From Streptomyces sp. NBC_01750 (lineage in GTDB: Bacteria > Actinomycetota > Actinomycetes > Streptomycetales > Streptomycetaceae), in contig NZ_CP109137.1 of NCBI RefSeq assembly GCF_035918095.1, forward strand, positions 3,784,001-3,848,000: a stretch of DNA of 64,000 nucleotides, in the 5' to 3' direction. Under the pieces are notes generated by a model, which was not told where the DNA came from, made no database searches, and worked only from the letters and a program-made list of their open reading frames with translations. Positions 8,345 to 15,640 of this stretch are shown here, piece by piece. The first letter of the stretch is position 1; each line of letters opens with the position of its first letter. A program made the position numbers and the translations under genes.

Positions 8345-8893
8345 TTACCCGTGATGAGTCCCGAGATCACGCCGCATAGCGGTCCTCATCCCGAGCCACT
8401 TTTCCCAAAGGTCTAGCAGGTCAGCGCGAACGTCATCGAAGGTGCCCCCAGCATCGGCCGCTCCTATCTCGAGGCGCCTGATCCGGCGGAACGTCCGAGA
8501 CAACCCGGAGAAGATGACCTCCATCTCGTCCAAAACCTCACCGGAGGCGACCATTTGTGCTTCGGCAACAGCTTCGACGTAGGAGCGTCGAGCCGCGTCG
8601 AGCTCTACGCGGTCCTGTTCCTGCAGACGATCCTCATGCAGAGCATGAAGGTAGTTCATCTGAACGATGCGGTACCAGCGGGCAGTTGCATTAACCGTCA
8701 CGTAGCAGGTGCGCTTGTCTTTCAGCAAGGCACGGCGCTCGTCGTCCTCTCTCGCAAGCCTGGCGTGCGCGTCCTGTTGGTCAGCAAGCTCACGTTGCAT
8801 CTGTGCGGTTAACCGCACACTTACGAGAGGCGCCAGCAGGGTCCCCAGGATGCCGGCCACTGCCACAAGTAACGGACTGATCAGACTCCCCAT
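8345..8893 (-). CDS. Membrane-anchored coiled-coil protein
   Basis: 182 aa from the ATG at 8893, which has GGGGGA upstream; an in-frame start at 8968 is less likely. One N-terminal membrane helix (SPLLVAVAGILGTLLAPLV) is followed by a long charged helix starting TAQMQRELADQQDAHARLA and further helical segments. Topology suggests a short external N-terminus or anchor with a cytoplasmic helical domain. Similar proteins are common as hypotheticals in Streptomyces islands. It is the last gene before the tRNA remnant at 9131-9182. Confidence 0.6.
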   Translation of the reverse strand: MGSLISPLLVAVAGILGTLLAPLVSVRLTAQMQRELADQQDAHARLAREDDERRALLKDKRTCYVTVNATARWYRIVQMNYLHALHEDRLQEQDRVELDAARRSYVEAVAEAQMVASGEVLDEMEVIFSGLSRTFRRIRRLEIGAADAGGTFDDVRADLLDLWEKWLGMRTAMRRDLGTHHG

Positions 8894-9130
8894 TCGTCCC
8901 CCACTTCGTCCGGAGAGTACGCCGGTCGTGACCAGGCATACAGCGCACCGCCGAGGGCGCAGGCCCAAGCAAGACAGACCATTCCTCGGCTCGATACCCG
9001 AGCTCAGTCATCGACATGCAGGGCATGTCCGCTCGGCCAGCTCCGCTCTGTCGAATACGTGTCGAAGCCGCCTTGCGTGAGCGACAGGGAGTGCGAAGTG
9101 CCAGTTCACAGCGGCTGCATGTCTGGGCGA

Positions 9131-9182
9131 CTCCGCGCCTTCTAAGCGCTTGGCCGCAGGTTCGAGTCCTGCCGGGGGCGCA
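9131..9182 (+). other. 3' half of a tRNA-Arg(TCT) gene: probable attachment-site remnant
   Basis: An anticodon stem-loop-like sequence (GCGC-CTTCTAA-GCGC, anticodon TCT) is followed by a perfect T-arm at 9156-9172 (GCAGG-TTCGAGT-CCTGC) and CGGGGGC, the 3' acceptor strand expected for an arginine tRNA. The matching 5' half (acceptor GCCCCCG and D-arm) is absent upstream. Site-specific integrases of actinobacterial elements typically cross over between the anticodon loop and the 3' end, leaving exactly this kind of half gene at the far end. With this orientation the element would lie to the left, with the complete tRNA gene beyond the start of the window. This geometry is inferred. Confidence 0.6.
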
Positions 9183-9676
9183 CATTCGGCGCGACAGTTC
9201 GGCCCTCCTACCGGGCGGCCCTTTGTGCTGGTCAGGGGCGCCTTAACGGGGCGGGCGTAGAGGATGTGGAAACGCGGGAGCGCACCAGCGCCGGTCGGGG
9301 ATTGGTCCGGCGCTGTCCGGCTGTCACCGTGTTTCTGCGGGTGGCTGCGGAGATTACGCGGTGACGTTTCCGGCCCGGGTCAGCCTGTCAGCCCTCCTCT
9401 GCCTGTGCGCTGAGCCTGTTCGGCACCGTGTCGCGACGCATCCGGCCGGTCGGTTTCCGGGACGCTGAAGGTAAAGACCATCCCCGCATGATGGCGCGTG
9501 CCGAACACGTCATCTTCGTTTTCCGTATGACGAGGGACCAAGGCACACCCGAACCCGCCCACCTGGCCGTCGCAAAGGATGCGGCGTTCCCGATCACTCA
9601 CAAATCCGCTCACCCCCCACTCGAGGTCCTGCCCAGAGAAGGCGTGACGTCGATGTACCAACTGGGAGCAACGAAC
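9183..9676. other. Intergenic region
   Basis: An open frame runs from 9428 into the DUF347 gene, but its first 83 codons lack the hydrophobic repeat pattern and a ribosome binding site, so I treat this stretch as non-coding. Nothing else was recognised. Confidence 0.4.
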
Positions 9677-10555
9677 ATGGAAAAGCCAGAAGTGCTGACC
9701 GACCTGGACGTCGCCAGCACCGACAAATACGTCATGAAGAAGCTGCCAGAGGTAACCCTGGCCTTCTGGATCATGAAGATCGCCGCGACCACTCTCGGCG
9801 AGACAGCCGGCGACCTCTTCGCCCAGACCCTCAAGCTGGGCTACTTCCTGACCACGATCGCACTTTTCCTGATCTTCGTTGTCACCCTGGTCGTCCAGCT
9901 CAACTCCAAGCGGTACAACCCCTTCTTCTACTGGACCGTCATCCTGGCCACCAGCATGGCTGGCACCACGATGTCCGACTTCATGAACCGTGACGCCAGT
10001 GCCAAGTTCCTCTCCAACGGAGCCACCTCGCTGGGCTGGGGCCCGCAGGGCCTGGGACTGGGTTACCCGGTGGGCGCCGCGATCCTGATCTCGATCCTGA
10101 TCGCGATCTTCGCCGTATGGAAGTTCACCGGGATGACGTTCGTCATCCGGGATATCACAACGTTTCGCGGCGAGGCCCTGTTCTGGGCGGCGATTCTCGT
10201 GTCGAACACGCTCGGCACGTCCATGGGTGACTTCCTGTCCGACAGTTCCGGGCTCGGCTACCTAGGGGGCGCTCTCCTCGTCTCCGGACTGCTCGTGGTA
10301 CTCCTCGCTCTCATGCGCGTACCGGTCGTTCCGAACGTCCTGCTGTTCTGGGTCGCTTTCGTGCTCACCCGCCCGCTCGGGGCTACCGCGGGCGACTTCC
10401 TCACCAAGCCCATCGCCAAGGGCGGTCTCGACCTCGGCACGATGGGCTCATCTGCCGTGCTCCTCGCGGTCCTCATCGGCCTCATGGGCTACGCCCACAC
10501 GCAGGAGCGCAAAACCGCCGCCCCGGGCGGCAAGGTCGTGGCCCGCAATTCCTGA
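9677..10555 (+). CDS. DUF347 (COG4705) family integral membrane protein
   Basis: 292 aa. Four internal repeats are visible, each a pair of membrane helices around a W-x-x-(K/I)-(I/L)-(A/L)-x-x-x-G-x-(T/S)-x-x-D-F pattern: FWIMKIAATTLGETAGDLF, FYWTVILATSMAGTTMSDF, FWAAILVSNTLGTSMGDFL and FWVAFVLTRPLGATAGDFL. This four-repeat organisation is the definition of the DUF347 family; its biochemical role is unknown, though polar Thr/Asp in each repeat suggest transport. The ATG at 9677 is chosen for the GGGAG upstream. It is monocistronic, immediately to the right of the proposed island end. Confidence 0.8.
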   Translation: MEKPEVLTDLDVASTDKYVMKKLPEVTLAFWIMKIAATTLGETAGDLFAQTLKLGYFLTTIALFLIFVVTLVVQLNSKRYNPFFYWTVILATSMAGTTMSDFMNRDASAKFLSNGATSLGWGPQGLGLGYPVGAAILISILIAIFAVWKFTGMTFVIRDITTFRGEALFWAAILVSNTLGTSMGDFLSDSSGLGYLGGALLVSGLLVVLLALMRVPVVPNVLLFWVAFVLTRPLGATAGDFLTKPIAKGGLDLGTMGSSAVLLAVLIGLMGYAHTQERKTAAPGGKVVARNS

Positions 10556-10703
10556 CCACCAGCACAGTTGGAGAGCGTGCGTCCGAGTCTGGTGCCGCCA
10601 TGCCTCCGGCAGGCAGGCGCGGCCCCCGAGTCGATCACGCGCCGATGATCTCTGTGGCCTTTCGAGATCCTCGGTTTGCTTTGCGGTCACGGCGAGTGCT
10701 GCC

Positions 10704-10991
10704 TCAGCTGGCCTTGCCCAGCCGAGCGACCGCCCGCACCAGTGCTGCCACGTCGTGAGCGGCTGCCGCCGACATCACCAGGCGCACCGCACCGGTCCCG
10801 CCCCCAATCACCCTGGCCCGCCATTCGAGTCCCGTGGTGTCGAATCCAGCCGCCGCCAACGCCGCCGCCAGCTCTCTCCCGGCGTCGGTCGCGTCCCGCC
10901 AGCCCGCCACGTAGTCCACCCCGCGAACCCAAACCACGTCGTCAGGGTCGAACGACTCGCTCTCGAAACCCGCATCCTCTGGGTCGTGCAT
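10704..10991 (-). CDS. Hypothetical protein, 95 aa
   Basis: Begins MHDPEDAGFESESFDPDD with an acidic N-terminal stretch, then an ordered Ala/Val-rich domain (VDYVAGWRDATDAGRELA, WRARVIGGGTGAVRLV, VAALVRAVARLGKAS). The C-terminal half has the alternating pattern of a small alpha/beta fold. An in-frame TTG three codons upstream is a less likely start. No family recognised. Confidence 0.5.
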   Translation of the reverse strand: MHDPEDAGFESESFDPDDVVWVRGVDYVAGWRDATDAGRELAAALAAAGFDTTGLEWRARVIGGGTGAVRLVMSAAAAHDVAALVRAVARLGKAS

Positions 10992-11111
10992 CTGTCTCAA
11001 GTCCCTTTCTCGCGAACTGGCTTGACTCTGACCATCAGGGACTCGTCGAGCATGGGCACGACGACGACCCCGGTACCATCGGCACCAGGGTCCTGATCAC
11101 GGGATTCCTTG

Positions 11112-11151
11112 CCGGACCACCCCGGTTGCTTCCAGGCGAGGGGTGGTCCGG
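11112..11151 (-). terminator. Hairpin terminator of the DUF7848 operon
   Basis: Perfect 12-bp inverted repeat CCGGACCACCCC / GGGGTGGTCCGG with a 16-nt loop. It lies 190 bp downstream of the minus-strand gene trio ending at 11342 and 120 bp upstream of the 95-aa gene start, so it would separate the two. Confidence 0.6.
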
Positions 11152-11341
11152 TCTTCGTATGCGGTTGTGATGCGCGACCCTGACCCGAATCGGTCGCCGT
11201 GGGTGGTTCAAATGGCACGCAACCGGTCTATGAGAGCCGGAAGTTAGAAGCTGTGCGAGCAGGGATCACTGATCACCGCCAATGGCACGTACACAGCGAT
11301 CCAGAAGACGACTATTCCGAAGGCGCATAATCGCTGCCTCA

Positions 11342-11584
11342 TCAGTCCGCACCGCCACTCTCAACCTGCGTCGCCCGGAAGAATGAGGTCGTTAGTGCGC
11401 GGAATCCCGTGTGCCCGGAACGGCCCGCGTGTTGCAAGCACCACAACTCTGGCGCCTCTTTGTCATCGGCGGCTTCTGAGGATTCGCCGCACGTCGTGCA
11501 TTCGGTCTCATAGATCGGCCCGCTCCCCGAGGTGTCAAGCTGCAAGACCCAGTTCACGAACCGCCACCCTGTCCGCTCAGCCAT
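11342..11584 (-). CDS. DUF7848-like small zinc-binding protein
   Basis: 80 aa. Contains CTTCGE at residues 29-34 and WCLQHA at residues 48-53 followed by a His two turns later, a Cys/His arrangement suggesting a small zinc site. Proteins of this type (starting M...WRFVNW.L.LD) are very common in Streptomyces next to XRE-type regulators, as here. Last gene of a minus-strand trio; its start overlaps the preceding gene by 8 bp, indicating co-translation. Confidence 0.65.
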   Translation of the reverse strand: MAERTGWRFVNWVLQLDTSGSGPIYETECTTCGESSEAADDKEAPELWCLQHAGRSGHTGFRALTTSFFRATQVESGGAD

Positions 11585-11813
11585 TGCGGCCGCCTTCCTT
11601 TCTGCTACCTCGCACAGCCCGGCCGCGGTGTTCCACCGTCAGTACGTCGGCCGCATTCACCCGGAGCGAAGGGCCCGACTTGAAGATCAGCACCACCAAT
11701 GGGCCGCCTGAGGCGTACCGGCCAGAGCGCACCGCCTTGACCTCGCGCCAATGCCCGTGCGCGCTCACCCAGTCCCCGCGCTGCACCCTCAGCGCCATCA
11801 CCTGAGCCATCAC
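11577..11813 (-). CDS. Small hypothetical protein, regulatory cassette
   Basis: About 78 aa, rich in Val/Arg, with an SH3-like beta pattern (VQRGDWVSAHGHWREVKAV, PLVVLIFKSGPSLRVNAADV). The GTG at 11813 overlaps the upstream stop as GTGA, with an ATG one codon later as alternative. Middle gene of the three-gene minus-strand operon divergent from the XRE regulator. Function unknown; such beta-barrel-like small proteins recur in this cassette in streptomycetes. Confidence 0.55.
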   Translation of the reverse strand: MMAQVMALRVQRGDWVSAHGHWREVKAVRSGRYASGGPLVVLIFKSGPSLRVNAADVLTVEHRGRAVRGSRKEGGRNG

Positions 11814-11998
11814 GCCTCACTCGGCCACTGGTCAGTGCCCAGGGCGTGCACATCCTCTGGGAGCGCGTCCCACTCCCGACCGCCTTCCTTCGGGCGCATC
11901 TGAACGTATGGGCCAACGTGCCCCATCACTCGGCCGATCTCGTGCCGCCGGACGTCCAGCGCGAGGACGCCCGATTTCAGCGTCGTGTCCTCAGGCAT
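11810..11998 (-). CDS. Small hypothetical protein, 62 aa
   Basis: First gene of the minus-strand trio, ATG with GGAGA 7 nt upstream. Sequence VLALDVRRHEIGRVMGHVG followed by YVQMRPKEGGREWDALPED suggests a short beta-rich fold. Its stop overlaps the next start by GTGA. It is transcribed away from the XRE-family gene, with a shared control region at 11999-12128. Confidence 0.55.
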   Translation of the reverse strand: MPEDTTLKSGVLALDVRRHEIGRVMGHVGPYVQMRPKEGGREWDALPEDVHALGTDQWPSEA

Positions 11999-12077
11999 GG
12001 CGATCTCCGTTTCACTATCCGTGATCAGTGCCTAGGAGTAGCGTTGCCGATGTGGATGGCCGGACCCGAGAGAAACC

Positions 12078-12116
12078 TGTCCGCTGCCGTCCGCAATGCT
12101 GTGGACACTGCGGACA
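12078..12116. promoter_or_regulatory. Candidate XRE operator in divergent promoter
   Basis: TGTCCGC at 12078-12084 and GTCCGCA at 12089-12095 face TGCGGACA at 12109-12116, giving inverted repeats with 7-bp arms between the small-gene trio and the XRE regulator. Autoregulation through this site is inferred from position. Confidence 0.4.
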
Positions 12117-12128
12117 TGAGGACGCCCA

Positions 12129-13340
12129 ATGGCCGAAGACGCATTTGGGGAAGCGTTACGACGGCTGCGCGGCAGCCGTTCAATTCGCGACGTGGCCCAA
12201 CTCGCGAATTGCAGCAAGACGATGGTTGGCGACCTCGAGAACGGCAAGCGTCGCCCCACGCCGCCACTCGCCGCAGCCCTGGACAAGGCGTTGGGAGCGC
12301 GAGGGGAGCTCGTCGCGCTTGCTGCTGTTCGGCCAGAGATGAGAGCCCTGGAGCAGGCCGCCGCCCTTCAGCGCGGTCTCTCTGACGCTCTTGCAGCCGG
12401 GGCTATGACGGATGCCGGGCTGGACGACTGGGAATACACGGTCGCCCGCTACGGCCGGGCAACCCGCTACCGTCCCGAAGGCGACCTACTGCCCGAGTTG
12501 ATTAGCGACATAGCCGATCTGCAACGTGTGCTGACACATCGTCACCCGCCGCCAGTCCGGCGCAGGCTCACGTTGGCTCTGGCCCAGATGTCCGGGCTCA
12601 TGGCGCTCACGCTGCTGAAGCTTGGGGACCCATCGAGTCGTGACTGGTGGCGCACGGGACGGGCTGCCGCGTCAGCAGCTGAAGACCGGGCGACTCTGTC
12701 ATGGATCTACGCCCAGGAGGCGTACCAGCTTTACTACAGCCACGACATAGAGGGCGCCGTTGAACTGGCCTGCCGCGCTCAGCAATTGGCGGGCGGCCTG
12801 CCCTGCGTTGGCCCGGCTCTCGCTGCACCACTTGAAGCCCGCGCACACGCCGTGCTGGGGCGCAAGAACGAAGCGGCCGGCGCACTGACCAGTGCAGCGA
12901 CAGCCCTGGAACGGCTCGACCCGGGCGACCGCATCGGGTCAGCGTTCGGATACTCCGAATCCCAGCTTCGGTTTCATTCAGGAAACGCGTGGACGCACCT
13001 GAAGGAGATCGGGCGAGCCAGGGACGAACAGGCCCGCGCCCTGGAGCTGTATCCCGCTGGAGACCACACAGACCGAGCCTTGATCTTCCTGGATCAAGCG
13101 TTGTGCCTTGCATTCGAAGGCGATCTTGCAGGAGCCGCCACACTTGCGACCGACACGATCGTGAACCTCCCGTCGGCGCATCGCTCAGCCCTGATCATCT
13201 ACCGAGCCCAAGAGCTGACGGCTACTGTGCCGAAGGCACGACAGTCGGTGCAGGAAATGCGGGTACTGCGCGAGGTGTTGGCGCTGCCCCCGGGGAGAGG
13301 GACGGATGACGATGGTGACGATCGACCGGGCGACGCCTGA
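12129..13340 (+). CDS. XRE-family transcriptional regulator with TPR-like domain
   Basis: 403 aa. The N-terminal helix-turn-helix (residues 6-55: LRRLRGSRSIRDVAQLAN, then SKTMVGDLENGKRRPTPPL) is a standard XRE/HTH_31 domain. The remaining 340 residues are all-helical with Ala-rich TPR-like repeats (AAASAAEDRATLSWIYAQEA, AGALTSAATALERLDPG), as in quorum- or ligand-responsive regulators of Streptomyces. ATG with GAGGACG upstream. It is divergent from a DUF7848-type operon and overlaps the following acetyltransferase by 35 bp. Probably regulates its neighbours; ligand unknown. Confidence 0.8.
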   Translation: MAEDAFGEALRRLRGSRSIRDVAQLANCSKTMVGDLENGKRRPTPPLAAALDKALGARGELVALAAVRPEMRALEQAAALQRGLSDALAAGAMTDAGLDDWEYTVARYGRATRYRPEGDLLPELISDIADLQRVLTHRHPPPVRRRLTLALAQMSGLMALTLLKLGDPSSRDWWRTGRAAASAAEDRATLSWIYAQEAYQLYYSHDIEGAVELACRAQQLAGGLPCVGPALAAPLEARAHAVLGRKNEAAGALTSAATALERLDPGDRIGSAFGYSESQLRFHSGNAWTHLKEIGRARDEQARALELYPAGDHTDRALIFLDQALCLAFEGDLAGAATLATDTIVNLPSAHRSALIIYRAQELTATVPKARQSVQEMRVLREVLALPPGRGTDDDGDDRPGDA

Positions 13341-13758
13341 GGACCTAGCAGTGATCTCCGAGATCCTCGGGGAGATCGAGGCTTACTACGGTGGCGAAGC
13401 CGTCCCGGGCAGCGTCGACCAGATCACGGCCGCCCTCTTCAGCGATCACCCCGTAGCGACGGTGCTACTCGCTCGCGAAGCGTCGGAGGTGCTTGGCCTC
13501 GCCAGTTTCTCGTTCCTCTGGCCCGCCGCCGGAGCAGACACGTCCCTGTACCTGAAAGAGCTGTACGTACGCGAGACCGCACGACGCCGTGGCATCGCGG
13601 GACTCTTCATGGCCGCACTGACGGATGCGGCCAGCGCCGCCGGATGTTCCCGCATCGAGTGGACCGCCGACGGTGACAACCCGCCCGCGCTGGCCTTCTA
13701 CGAGGCCTACGGGGCGGAACCGCGCGGCGGCAAGGTGTTCTACCGCATGGAGAAGTAG
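13306..13758 (+). CDS. GNAT-family N-acetyltransferase
   Basis: 150 aa. The acetyl-CoA binding motif A is intact: LKELYVRETARRRGIAGLFM, with R-R-x-G-I-A, followed by the C-terminal beta-strand/helix containing NPPALAFYEAYGA. Substrate cannot be read from sequence. The gene starts inside the 3' end of the XRE gene (35 bp overlap), so it is translated from the same mRNA; this XRE-GNAT pairing is frequent in streptomycetes and suggests that the acetyltransferase is part of the regulated unit. Confidence 0.8.
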   Translation: MTMVTIDRATPEDLAVISEILGEIEAYYGGEAVPGSVDQITAALFSDHPVATVLLAREASEVLGLASFSFLWPAAGADTSLYLKELYVRETARRRGIAGLFMAALTDAASAAGCSRIEWTADGDNPPALAFYEAYGAEPRGGKVFYRMEK

Positions 13759-13861
13759 TCCGCGTCAGCCCGCCCAGCCTCGCCGTGAGCCGCCGGCTCT
13801 GACCTGCCCGCGCTATCGACCCCTGCCCTGACCAGGCAACTAATTACTGCTTCAGCAACGC

Positions 13862-13987
13862 TTGACGTCGATCATCGTCGGCGCGGCTATCGGGGCACTC
13901 TTCTTCAAGGAACGGTTCGGTGCGCCGAGGATCGCGGCGGCGGGGCTGATGGTGGTGGGCATCGGCCTGATGCTGCGGGCGGGCTGA
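13862..13987 (+). pseudogene. C-terminal remnant of a DMT (EamA) transporter
   Basis: A 41-codon open segment encodes the last membrane helices of a drug/metabolite transporter (LTSIIVGAAIGALFFKERFG, then LMVVGIGLMLRAG and stop). The FKERFG turn between helices is diagnostic of EamA proteins. The first ~90% of the gene is missing: an in-frame TAA at 13841 and unrelated, AT-richer sequence precede it. It marks a deletion or insertion breakpoint. Confidence 0.75.
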
Positions 13988-14120
13988 GCAGGTGGGCCCG
14001 CTCGCCCGGAGACGCTTCCGCGTCGTGTGGCCCGACGGTGCCGCCCGTACGGCCTGACCAGGGCATATGAGCCCCGGGCGAACCGCGCGGGGCGCTGTGG
14101 CGTCCATGCGGGGCATGGGG

Positions 14121-14888
14121 ATGACCGCGCATCGAATACGTCAGCTGCTCCGCTTCGGCCTGTTGCAGGCCCGCTGCTGCGCCTTCGCCGTCGCGCTCGT
14201 CGGCGGCATCGCCGTCTCGGGCCTGCTGCCCGAACTGCCCATCGCGCGCTACGACCTGGTGCTGATCTACGGGATCCTGCTCGCGGTAGCCGCCAGGAAG
14301 CTCGGCTGGGACAGCGCACGCGACACGGCTGTGATCGTCGGCTGCCATCTCATCGGGCTGCTCTTCGAACTGGTCAAAGTGCGGATGGGATCCTGGAGTT
14401 ATCCGGAGGAGGCGATGACCAAGGTCGCGGGTGTGCCGCTGTACGGCGGTTTTCTCTACGCGGCCGTGGGCAGTTACGTTTGCCGCGCCTGGCACTTGTT
14501 CGAGCTCCGCCTGGACGGCTACCGGCCCCGGATCATGGCGGCGCTCGCCGGTGCCGTCTATCTGAACTTCTTCAGCCATCACTGGCTGCCCGACCTCCGC
14601 TGGGCGCTGGCCGCGACGCTGCTGTGCGCGACCGCCGGGACCTGGGTGCACTACCGGGTGGGGATCCAGGAGCACCGCATGCCGCTCGCCCTGTCGTTCG
14701 TTCTCATCGGGTTCTTCCTCTGGGTCGCCGAGAACATCGCGACATACGCGGGCGCCTGGAGTTACCCCGACCAGCTGACCGGCTGGCAGCCGGTGTCCCC
14801 GGCGAAGTTCGGGGCATGGGCGCTGCTGATCACCGTCACCTTCGTGCTGGCAGCCGGGCAGCGGCGCGCGGCACCCCGGTTGTCATAG
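14121..14888 (+). CDS. DUF817 family membrane protein
   Basis: 255 aa, with eight or so hydrophobic segments. The DUF817 hallmarks are visible: FELVKVRMGSWSYPE around residues 85-99, GVPLYGGFLYAAVGSY and a C-terminal NIATYAGAWSYPDQLTGW. The repeated GSWSYP/GAWSYP signature suggests two related halves. Function is unknown; the family includes putative membrane enzymes or carotenoid-like carriers but no activity is established. Of the clustered Met codons (14067, 14106, 14115, 14121) the last is used because the others precede the first helix by an unusually long basic leader. Confidence 0.75.
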   Translation: MTAHRIRQLLRFGLLQARCCAFAVALVGGIAVSGLLPELPIARYDLVLIYGILLAVAARKLGWDSARDTAVIVGCHLIGLLFELVKVRMGSWSYPEEAMTKVAGVPLYGGFLYAAVGSYVCRAWHLFELRLDGYRPRIMAALAGAVYLNFFSHHWLPDLRWALAATLLCATAGTWVHYRVGIQEHRMPLALSFVLIGFFLWVAENIATYAGAWSYPDQLTGWQPVSPAKFGAWALLITVTFVLAAGQRRAAPRLS

Positions 14889-14934
14889 GCGGCGCGGCAC
14901 CCCGGTTGTCATCGGCGGGCAGTACGGTCCGGTC

Positions 14935-15369
14935 ATGGCAGCCAGAATCGATTTGACGCTCGACTGCACGGACGCGCAGCTGCTCTCGGAGTTCTGGAAG
15001 CTGGCGCTGGGGTATGTGGACGAGCCCCCGCCCGCTCCGTTCACGACGCGCGAGGAGTGGCTCGCGCAGTTCGACCTGCCGGAGGACGACTCCGAGGACG
15101 GCGCGGCGTGGCTCTGCGACCCCGACGGCAGCGGCCCCCGGCTCTCCATCCTCACTGTCCCCGAACCGAAGACGGCGAAGAACCGGCTCCATATCGACAT
15201 CCGGGTGCCGGGCCACGGCAGTCCCGAGGAGCGGTGGGCGAGGATCCGGGCGGAGTCCGAGCGGCTGGTGAAGGCGGGCGGGAGTGTCCGGGAGGAGTTC
15301 GACGGGCACCACATCGTGATGGCCGATCCGGAGGGCAATGAGTTCTGCGTCGCGGCCTCTTCCGTCTGA
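14935..15369 (+). CDS. VOC-superfamily (glyoxalase-like) protein
   Basis: 144 aa. Starts MAARIDLTLDCTDAQLLSEF, the usual beginning of Streptomyces VOC proteins, with the FWK.ALGY segment, a central LHIDIRVPG and a C-terminal MADPEGNEFCV in which the Glu would be the last metal ligand. These proteins form paired beta-alpha-beta-beta-beta modules for metal-dependent chemistry or antibiotic binding; the substrate here is unknown. Downstream of DUF817 by 46 bp, same strand. Confidence 0.8.
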   Translation: MAARIDLTLDCTDAQLLSEFWKLALGYVDEPPPAPFTTREEWLAQFDLPEDDSEDGAAWLCDPDGSGPRLSILTVPEPKTAKNRLHIDIRVPGHGSPEERWARIRAESERLVKAGGSVREEFDGHHIVMADPEGNEFCVAASSV

Positions 15370-15379
15370 CCGACGCCGC

Positions 15380-15640
15380 TCAGTCGCCCTCGACGACCTG
15401 GACGAAACCGGTGTTCACCGCGAGCAGTCCGCCGTCCAGGAGGGCGTACGGACCGTGCCCGGGTTGACCTGGTTGACGCGGACGCCGCGCGGAGCAGCGT
15501 CGCCCGCCAGGGTGCGGGGCAGTGAGGCGAGGCCCGCCTCCTTCGGCGGCGAGCCGGCGAGCGGTCGCCTCACCGATACCGCGCGCCGCGCCCGTGATCA
15601 GTACGCCGTACCCCTCGAAACGTGTCATGGCGCTGTTCAT
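15380..15640 (-). pseudogene. Decayed SDR oxidoreductase gene
   Basis: The 5' end encodes an intact Rossmann start (MTRFEGYGVLITGAARGIG, TGxxxGIG motif), then within 30 codons the sequence jumps to the C-terminal part of an SDR: VRVNQVNPGTVRTP appears in a second frame and LLAVNTGFVQVVEGD in a third. About two thirds of a normal 250-residue SDR, including the Tyr-x-x-x-Lys region, is gone and frameshifts separate the rest. Confidence 0.7.

Noticed and set aside
9060..9182. A complete tRNA-Arg gene
   Set aside because: The 5' acceptor and D-arm are absent upstream of the anticodon-like stem; kept only as an attachment-site remnant.
9428..9676. N-terminal extension of the DUF347 protein
   Set aside because: 83 extra codons without hydrophobic repeats or ribosome binding site; the ATG at 9677 has GGGAG upstream and fits the family.
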